DNA of 11,078 nt from the NCBI GenBank assembly GCA_027024625.1, contig JALVRY010000350.1:1-11078 (forward strand). Direction: 5' to 3'. The notes under the pieces are model-generated. The model did not search any database. It was not told the DNA's origin and saw only the letters and a list, made by a program, of their open reading frames with translations. The translations under genes and the position numbers were made by a program. Position 1 is the first letter of the stretch; every line of letters begins with the position of its first letter. The stretch comes from Thiotrichaceae bacterium (GTDB lineage: Bacteria > Pseudomonadota > Gammaproteobacteria > Thiotrichales > Thiotrichaceae). Below, piece after piece: positions 6,698 through 11,078 of this stretch.

Positions 6698-6738
6698 TAA
6701 AAATCTCACTAATAGAGCGACTATTAGTGAGATTTTTA
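6698..6738. terminator. Perfect 18-bp hairpin, probable bidirectional terminator
   Basis: TAAAAATCTCACTAATAG (6698-6715) and its exact complement (6721-6738) enclose the loop AGCGA. The A-tract on one side and T-tract on the other suit termination in both directions, though the stem is AT-rich. It may equally be the core of the mobile element. Confidence 0.6.
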
Positions 6739-6826
6739 TACAAAAACTGAACAATTTTATCTACCGAGAAATTCCACCCGACTTGATCAGAGTTTCCTGA
6801 AAGGATTCATATTGAAATATGGTTTC

Positions 6827-6856
6827 TTGACCCCAATCTTTGTTGAGTGCTAACTT
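6827..6856 (+). promoter_or_regulatory. Candidate erpA promoter
   Basis: TTGACC (6827-6832) and TAACTT (6851-6856) are 18 bases apart, 43 bases before the erpA start. A second option uses TTGAGT (6843-6848) with TACATA (6865-6870). A promoter is needed here because strong terminators lie just upstream. I could not recognise an IscR site with confidence. Confidence 0.4.
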
Positions 6857-6885
6857 CCATCTATTACATATACATAAATTTTGTC

Positions 6886-6901
6886 GGAGACATTCCAAAT
6901 G
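6886..6901 (+). promoter_or_regulatory. Ribosome binding site that decides the erpA start
   Basis: GGAG (6886-6889) is 9 bases before ATG 6899. An in-frame TTG at 6881 precedes the site and would give six extra residues; it is rejected. Confidence 0.85.
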
Positions 6902-7255
6902 AACGCTGAAACAAATACATCAACTGATCCGTTGGTCTTTACGGATGCCGCTGCTGCTAAGGTTGGGGCTTTAATTAAAGAAGAAGACAATGATAATTTA
7001 AAACTACGTGTTTTTGTTTCTGGCGGTGGTTGTTCTGGCTTCCAATATGGTTTTACCTTTGATGAAGCGGTAAATGATGGTGATACCGAAGTAACAAAAG
7101 ATGGTGTAACTCTACTGATTGACCCAATGAGTTTCCAATACCTAGTAGGTGCAGAGATTGATTATACTGAAGGTCTTGAAGGTGCTCAGTTTGTAATTAG
7201 AAACCCAAATGCAACAACAACTTGTGGTTGTGGTTCATCATTCAGTACTGAGTAA
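6899..7255 (+). CDS. erpA: Iron-sulfur cluster insertion protein ErpA
   Basis: An A-type Fe-S carrier that delivers clusters to apoproteins, including IspG/IspH of isoprenoid synthesis and respiratory enzymes. From ATG 6899 it has 118 residues (E. coli 114). The A-type fold is complete: [17 protein letters not shown] (10-26), [21 protein letters not shown] (36-56), [33 protein letters not shown] (73-105), and the cluster-binding cysteines C45 (GGGCSG), C109 and C111 (TTCGCGSSF). The IDP and [14 protein letters not shown] patterns favour ErpA over IscA or SufA. The gene stands between two palindromic elements and has its own terminator, so it is probably monocistronic. The argC-DUF6776-bactofilin-erpA order is shared with Pseudomonas-type genomes. 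Confidence 0.95.
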   Translation: MNAETNTSTDPLVFTDAAAAKVGALIKEEDNDNLKLRVFVSGGGCSGFQYGFTFDEAVNDGDTEVTKDGVTLLIDPMSFQYLVGAEIDYTEGLEGAQFVIRNPNATTTCGCGSSFSTE

Positions 7256-7275
7256 CTTATACGCTCTATCAGTGA

Positions 7276-7437
7276 TAAGTAGGAGTGCACACACATTTAA
7301 CAATTTACTGGTCTATTTTCCGCTATTCAAGCCATTCTCTCAGTCGCGTAGCGACGGCTATGCTTCTTCGATAATAACTTGAATATAAAAAAATATCCTT
7401 CGCAAATTTTGTTAAATTAATTATGCACTCCTACTTA
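7276..7437. mobile_element. MITE-like element with terminal inverted repeats after erpA
   Basis: The ends TAAGTAGGAGTGCA (7276-7289) and TGCACTCCTACTTA (7424-7437) are perfect 14-bp complements. After 5-6 divergent bases the match resumes with ATTTAACAA (7295-7303) against TTGTTAAAT (7410-7418), giving repeats of about 28-30 bases. Inside, TATTCAAG (7324-7331) pairs with CTTGAATA (7378-7385), and GTCGC/GCGAC (7343-7347 and 7351-7355) forms a central hairpin. The 162-base element has TA at both outer edges, which could be part of the repeat or a TA target duplication as made by IS630/Tc1-type transposases. No open reading frame is inside. Family assignment is not possible from one copy. Confidence 0.65.
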
Positions 7438-7466
7438 AAAAAGGCTGCTTTATGCGGCCTTTTTTT
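7437..7466 (+). terminator. Intrinsic terminator after erpA
   Basis: GGCTGC (7443-7448) pairs with GCGGCC (7454-7459) with one G-T wobble around TTTAT, preceded by an A-tract (7437-7442) and followed by seven T (7460-7466). A textbook terminator, able to work in both directions. It directly abuts the palindromic element, which seems to have inserted between erpA and its terminator. Confidence 0.88.
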
Positions 7467-7518
7467 ATGCTATATCATGTAGAATAATCACCCTTTCAAT
7501 ACTCAGTAATTTTCGCTC

Positions 7519-7995
7519 ATGAACTTAAAGCTCATCAAAACCAGCATCGGTATATTGCTTATCATTTTAGCCGTTGCATATCAGTTTTTTAATCCAGAAA
7601 GTAAGCATAAGCAAGCAGATAAACAAAACTTTCCCTCAGCACCGAGTATTGAATCGCAAACGGCATTACTGGATAAAATACGCCAAGCTAAGGATGATAC
7701 TAACGCTCGCTTCTGGCTGACTATTGATGCCAAAGTAGTAAAAATGCTAAAAGATGATAGAAAGGGTGCTCAGCATCAGCGTTTTCTTATTAGTCCATCC
7801 CAAGATATAACATTGTTGGTCGCCCATAATATCGATGTTGCAGACTATGTTCCGCTTTCTGTTGGTGATCATGTGAAAATTAAGGGGCGATACGAGTGGA
7901 ATAATCGTGGCGGCGTAGTACATTGGACACATCGAAATGAACGTGCAGGAAAGGAGGGCGGCTGGATTTACTATAAAGGTAAATACTACAAGTAA
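7519..7995 (+). CDS. DUF3465-family protein, membrane-anchored or secreted
   Basis: A 158-residue protein of unknown function. The N-terminus (MNLKLIKTSIGILLIILAVAYQFF, 1-24) is a signal anchor or uncleaved signal peptide; no lipobox cysteine is present. A polar linker (25-45) precedes the conserved domain (about 48-155): GAQHQRFLI (83-91), ITLLVAHNID (97-106), VGDHVKIKGRYEWNNRGGVVHWTHRN (115-140) and GGWIYYKGKYY (147-157). The GDxVxxxGxYxWNxxGGxxHWTH pattern is the hallmark of DUF3465 as I recall it, and the strand pattern recalls an OB-like barrel. Histidines H86, H103, H135 and H138 could bind metal or a nucleic acid or polyphosphate, but this is speculation. The ATG has no clear Shine-Dalgarno sequence. 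Confidence 0.82.
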   Translation: MNLKLIKTSIGILLIILAVAYQFFNPESKHKQADKQNFPSAPSIESQTALLDKIRQAKDDTNARFWLTIDAKVVKMLKDDRKGAQHQRFLISPSQDITLLVAHNIDVADYVPLSVGDHVKIKGRYEWNNRGGVVHWTHRNERAGKEGGWIYYKGKYYK

Positions 7996-8097
7996 AGACA
8001 CTTTCACAAAAGATCAAGCAGATCAAACGAACAAAAATTCACTCCCCCTATTTTATTACATCAAAGTTGTTTTCATTTAATAATTAGAACCTAAACT

Positions 8098-10713
8098 ATG
8101 AAAGAATCATTGCCAAAAGTTATCCATTTAAAAGACTATCAAAAACCTAATTACCAAGTAAAAACCATCGATTTAACTTTCTCTTTAGATGAGGAATATA
8201 CCCTTGTTAGCTCTAAAGTGGTCTATTATCGGGATAAAAATAGTAATCAAAATACGCTAAAACTTGATGGGGAATCTTTAGAATTAATTGCTGTACGCTT
8301 AAATGGTAGTATTTTGACTGCTGATCAATATGAGCTAGATGATGAAGGAATGCAGCTCACTGATTTGCCCGATGAGTTTACGCTAGAAATCGACACTCGA
8401 ATCTATCCACAAAAAAATACATCACTGGAAGGTTTATACAAATCAAGTGGTAACTTTTGCACACAGTGTGAAGCTCAAGGCTTTCGTAAAATCACCTATT
8501 ATCAAGATCGCCCTGATGTTATGGCGACATTCACCACCCAAATTATTGCAGATAAAGAAAAATATCCTGTACTGCTTTCCAATGGTAATTTGTTAAACAA
8601 TGGCGAGTTTTCTGATGGACGACATTGGGCAAAATGGCAAGATCCATATAAAAAGCCCGCCTATTTATTTGCACTTGTTGCTGGTGATTTAGAACACGTT
8701 GAAGATAGTTTCACCACACAATCTGGTCGTAATGTTGCTCTAAAAATTTATACCGAAGCTCATAATATTGATAAGTGTGACCATGCAATGCAATCTCTCA
8801 AACGAGCAATGACATGGGATGAGCAACGCTTTGGTTTGGAGTACGATCTTGATATATACATGATCGTTGCCGTTGATGACTTCAATATGGGAGCGATGGA
8901 AAATAAGGGCCTAAATATTTTCAACTCCAAATTAGTCTTTGCTAGCCCTGCAACAGCAACAGATGATAATTATATTTCTATTGAAGCCGTTATCGGGCAT
9001 GAGTATTTCCATAACTGGACGGGCAATCGTGTCACTTGTCGAGACTGGTTTCAGCTAAGCTTAAAAGAAGGTCTAACCGTATTTAGAGATCAAGAATTTA
9101 CCTCAGATTTACACTCAAGAGCCGTTAAGCGAATTGAAGATGTGCGTATGTTGCGTACTCATCAATTTACCGAAGATGCAAGCCCAATGGCTCATCCTAT
9201 CCGTCCTGCCTCATTCTCTGAGATTAATAATTTCTACACCCTAACTGTTTATGAAAAAGGTGCAGAGGTTGTGCGTCTTTATCACACACTACTAGGCGAA
9301 GAAGGTTTTCGTAAGGGGATGGATTTGTATTTTGAACGCCATGATGGTCAAGCCGTTACGACTGAAGACTTCTTGGCTGCAATGGCAGATGCCAATAACA
9401 GAGATTTAAGTCAATTCCAGAGTTGGTATAGTCAAGCAGGAACGCCAGTCGTTGAAGTTAGTATGGATTATGATGCAGATAAGCAAAGCTGCACGCTCCA
9501 CTTCAAACAAAGTTGTCCAGCTACGCCGGAATCTGAGAGCAAACAGCCATTTATTATTCCAATTAAATTAGCCTTACTAGATTCATCAGGAAAGGACTAT
9601 GACTTAGGTTTAGAAAATCAGTTAATTGTACTGACCGAGGCTGAGCAAAGTGTATCGTTTGAAAATATTACTGAAAAACCTATACCTTCTCTATTACGAG
9701 GTTTCTCTGCTCCCGTCAAATTGGAATATAACTACACAACGGCAGATTATTTGTTCTTAATGAAACATGATAGCGACGAGTTCAATCGCTGGAATGCCAT
9801 ACAGCAGTTAGCAAAAAGTGTATTGCTCGATATGCTAGAACAGCATAAAAAAGGTGAAGCCTATGGTTTACAGCATGACATTATCGAGGCCTATCAACAG
9901 GTGTTGAATAATGATGAATTAGATACTGCACTACGAGCCGAGGCGTTAGCATTACCATCGCAAATGGAGTTGGTAGAAGCCAGCCAACCTGCTGATCCGC
10001 AAGCCATATTTGACGTGCGTGAATTGATGTCTAAAACCTTGGCAAATACCTTACGCATGGACTTTGAGGCAAACTATACAAGCTTAGAAGATAAAGGAGA
10101 GTATCAGATAGACCATGCAAGCATTGGTCGTCGCTCTTTGCGTAATGTCTGTCTATCTTATCTCAGCTATGTTGATGATGAGAGTACAACAGAAATGATT
10201 TATCAACAGTTTAAACAAGCTAATAATATGACCGATCAACTTGCTGCACTGCACTGTTTGAGCAATATACAGGGTGAGAAACCGGAAAAGGCAGTTAAAG
10301 AATTTCACGATCAATGGAAGCATGATAGCCTTGTTATGGATAAGTGGTTTATGGCACAAGCCACGTCAAAGCGATGTGATGCACTAGATACGGTAAAAGC
10401 ATTAATGGAGCATGATCTATTTGATATTCGTAACCCAAATAAAGTTCGTTCCCTGATTAATGCCTTTGCTTCGGGGAATCCTGTAAATTTCCATGCGGAA
10501 GATGGTAGTGGTTATGAGTTTATTGCAGATCAAGTAATAGCATTAGACAAGCTGAATCCCCAAGTCGCATCACGATTGGTGCGTTCTTTAATGAACTGGA
10601 AGCACTATGAAGCAGGGCGATCAGAAAAAATGAAGCAACAACTGAAGAGAATTTCAGAAGAAGAAAACTTATCGAAAGATGTCGCTGAGATTGTCCAAAA
10701 AAGTTTGGTTTAA
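8098..10713 (+). CDS. pepN: Aminopeptidase N (M1 family, E. coli PepN type)
   Basis: A cytoplasmic zinc aminopeptidase with broad N-terminal specificity, acting late in protein turnover. It has 871 residues (E. coli 870). Domain order is the N-terminal beta domain (about 1-195), with E125 in QCEAQGFR; the thermolysin-like catalytic domain (about 196-445), with GAMEN at 265-269, the zinc site HEYFH (H301, E302, H305), third ligand E324 in KEGLTVF and catalytic Y385 in TVYEKG; a small beta domain (about 446-550); and the helical C-terminal domain to 871. No residue of the active site is missing. ATG 8098 agrees with the family start; the ribosome binding site is weak (AGAACC region). A hairpin terminator follows. 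The gene appears to be transcribed alone. Confidence 0.98.
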   Translation: MKESLPKVIHLKDYQKPNYQVKTIDLTFSLDEEYTLVSSKVVYYRDKNSNQNTLKLDGESLELIAVRLNGSILTADQYELDDEGMQLTDLPDEFTLEIDTRIYPQKNTSLEGLYKSSGNFCTQCEAQGFRKITYYQDRPDVMATFTTQIIADKEKYPVLLSNGNLLNNGEFSDGRHWAKWQDPYKKPAYLFALVAGDLEHVEDSFTTQSGRNVALKIYTEAHNIDKCDHAMQSLKRAMTWDEQRFGLEYDLDIYMIVAVDDFNMGAMENKGLNIFNSKLVFASPATATDDNYISIEAVIGHEYFHNWTGNRVTCRDWFQLSLKEGLTVFRDQEFTSDLHSRAVKRIEDVRMLRTHQFTEDASPMAHPIRPASFSEINNFYTLTVYEKGAEVVRLYHTLLGEEGFRKGMDLYFERHDGQAVTTEDFLAAMADANNRDLSQFQSWYSQAGTPVVEVSMDYDADKQSCTLHFKQSCPATPESESKQPFIIPIKLALLDSSGKDYDLGLENQLIVLTEAEQSVSFENITEKPIPSLLRGFSAPVKLEYNYTTADYLFLMKHDSDEFNRWNAIQQLAKSVLLDMLEQHKKGEAYGLQHDIIEAYQQVLNNDELDTALRAEALALPSQMELVEASQPADPQAIFDVRELMSKTLANTLRMDFEANYTSLEDKGEYQIDHASIGRRSLRNVCLSYLSYVDDESTTEMIYQQFKQANNMTDQLAALHCLSNIQGEKPEKAVKEFHDQWKHDSLVMDKWFMAQATSKRCDALDTVKALMEHDLFDIRNPNKVRSLINAFASGNPVNFHAEDGSGYEFIADQVIALDKLNPQVASRLVRSLMNWKHYEAGRSEKMKQQLKRISEEENLSKDVAEIVQKSLV

Positions 10714-10719
10714 TAATGG

Positions 10720-10757
10720 AGGCACGGAGTCTTGAAATTGATAAGCTCTGTGCCTTT
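10720..10757 (+). terminator. Probable terminator after pepN
   Basis: AGGCACGGAG (10720-10729) pairs with CTCTGTGCCT (10746-10755) with one G-T wobble, and the stem can extend by CTT/AAG. Only three T follow, so it may be inefficient on its own. Confidence 0.65.
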
Positions 10758-10763
10758 AACGTG

Positions 10764-10805
10764 AATTTGTGACTTCGCTACGGTGTAGTAGTTAGGTCAC
10801 AAATT
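10764..10805. terminator. Second hairpin between convergent pepN and the lyase-like gene
   Basis: AATTTGTGAC (10764-10773) and GTCACAAATT (10796-10805) are perfect complements with a 22-base loop that itself contains CTAC/GTAG (10778-10781 and 10785-10788). Located between two convergent genes, it may stop the minus-strand transcript or both. The T-tract is poor. Confidence 0.45.
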
Positions 10806-10825
10806 TAGATTTAAATATTGGAAAA

Positions 10826-11078
10826 TTAAGGTGTAATAACAAAATCATCTAAATATAGTTTTTCATTCTTTTTAGGCGCCCATTCTCTCCCGCTACCGCC
10901 GTAAAATGATGAAAATAGAAAACGCTCAATTTCTAAGCCATCCATCATTCTAAAACGTATATTCCTTCGATTTAACACCTGCCTGCCATCAACCCATGTT
11001 TGGATGATGCCGTTAGCCTGTTTGGGGGTATTTAATATGACGCTTGTTTCTATATGATGCCACCGGCCTTTGCTAATA
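10826..11078 (-). CDS. C-terminal fragment of a polysaccharide lyase family 14-like protein
   Basis: I translated 83 codons on the minus strand from the window edge to TAA at 10826-10828; the N-terminal part lies beyond the window. The fragment includes GRWHHIETSVILNTP, NGIIQTWVDGRQVL, RFRMMDGLEIERFLFSSFYGGSG and REWAPKKNEKLYLDDFVITP. The succession of beta strands with WVDG, FxFSSFYGGS and W-A-P...YxDDF resembles the C-terminal half of the jelly-roll domain of PL14-type lyases, which cleave alginate or other uronic-acid polymers. The match is from memory of the pattern, and other laminin-G/concanavalin-like beta-sandwich proteins remain possible. Substrate cannot be told. It is convergent with pepN. 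Confidence 0.65.
   Translation of the reverse strand, partial: ISKGRWHHIETSVILNTPKQANGIIQTWVDGRQVLNRRNIRFRMMDGLEIERFLFSSFYGGSGREWAPKKNEKLYLDDFVITP

Larger units (their letters stand above)
6638..6798. mobile_element. MITE-like palindromic element between bactofilin and erpA
   Basis: The 161-base segment is bounded by AGGAAACTCTGATTAAG (6638-6654) and CTTGATCAGAGTTTCCT (6782-6798), complementary at 16 of 17 positions. With one gap the similarity continues inward to TTTCTCGGT (6666-6674) and ACCGAGAAA (6763-6771), giving imperfect terminal repeats of about 36 bases. Nested inside are TCAGTTTTTG/CAAAAACTGA (6686-6695 and 6741-6750) and a perfect 18-bp hairpin (6698-6715 and 6721-6738). It has no coding capacity. 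This is the shape of a non-autonomous miniature transposable element. No clear target-site duplication is visible in the flanks, and the parent transposon cannot be named, so an ordinary structured intergenic region remains possible. Confidence 0.6.

Noticed and set aside
6881..6898. TTG start giving ErpA six extra residues
   Set aside because: It lies upstream of the Shine-Dalgarno sequence GGAG (6886-6889), and the shorter form fits ErpA family length.
6638..7437. The two palindromic elements being copies of one element in different orientation
   Set aside because: Lengths agree (161 and 162 bases), but end sequences and cores differ and do not align in either orientation.
1..11078. CRISPR array, tRNA, rRNA, prophage, toxin-antitoxin or defence genes
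   Set aside because: No regularly spaced direct repeats, no cloverleaf with T-loop signature, and no gene with such features were seen; every sizeable frame is explained by core functions.

Overview
The window reads as chromosomal core DNA from a low-GC gammaproteobacterium. The evidence is conserved gene order: ygfB-pepP divergent from a TIGR02449-type gene, zapA and a 6S RNA; then argC, a DUF6776-type gene, a bactofilin and erpA, an order also known from Pseudomonas and relatives; then an E. coli-type pepN. Base composition is AT-rich throughout. The genus cannot be fixed from the sequence; a marine member of the Thiotrichales would fit, but that is inference.

Layout. Positions 1-485 (minus) carry the first 161 codons of a NarL/LuxR-type response regulator, cut by the window edge. 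Positions 486-745 are non-coding with three small dyads. Positions 746-2631 (minus) hold ygfB and pepP, overlapping by one base. Positions 2776-3340 (plus) hold a short coiled-coil gene and zapA, followed by 6S RNA at about 3429-3616 with a good sigma70-type promoter. A minus-strand hemJ (3699-4124) is divergent from argC (4203-5234). Downstream of argC come a membrane-anchored DUF6776-type protein (5324-6112) and a bactofilin (6166-6627). erpA (6899-7255) lies between two palindromic, MITE-like elements of about 161 bp (6638-6798 and 7276-7437). A DUF3465-type secreted or membrane-anchored protein (7519-7995) and pepN (8098-10713) follow. The right edge (10826-11078, minus) is the C-terminus of a protein resembling family 14 polysaccharide lyases.

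The genes are mostly housekeeping: proline-specific and general peptide trimming (PepP, PepN), division-ring assembly (ZapA and its coiled-coil neighbour), RNA polymerase control (6S RNA), haem synthesis (HemJ), arginine synthesis (ArgC), a cytoskeletal scaffold (bactofilin, with DUF6776 as possible membrane partner) and Fe-S delivery (ErpA). I found no defence system, phage, CRISPR array, transposase gene or tRNA. The most unusual signals are the two unrelated palindromic elements around erpA, the first of which contains the probable bactofilin terminator, and the departures from familiar gene order (hemJ after 6S RNA; no ubiH after pepP). Two genes, the bactofilin and erpA, need their starts moved downstream of the longest possible reading frame, because the upstream start codon lies in or just before the ribosome binding site.
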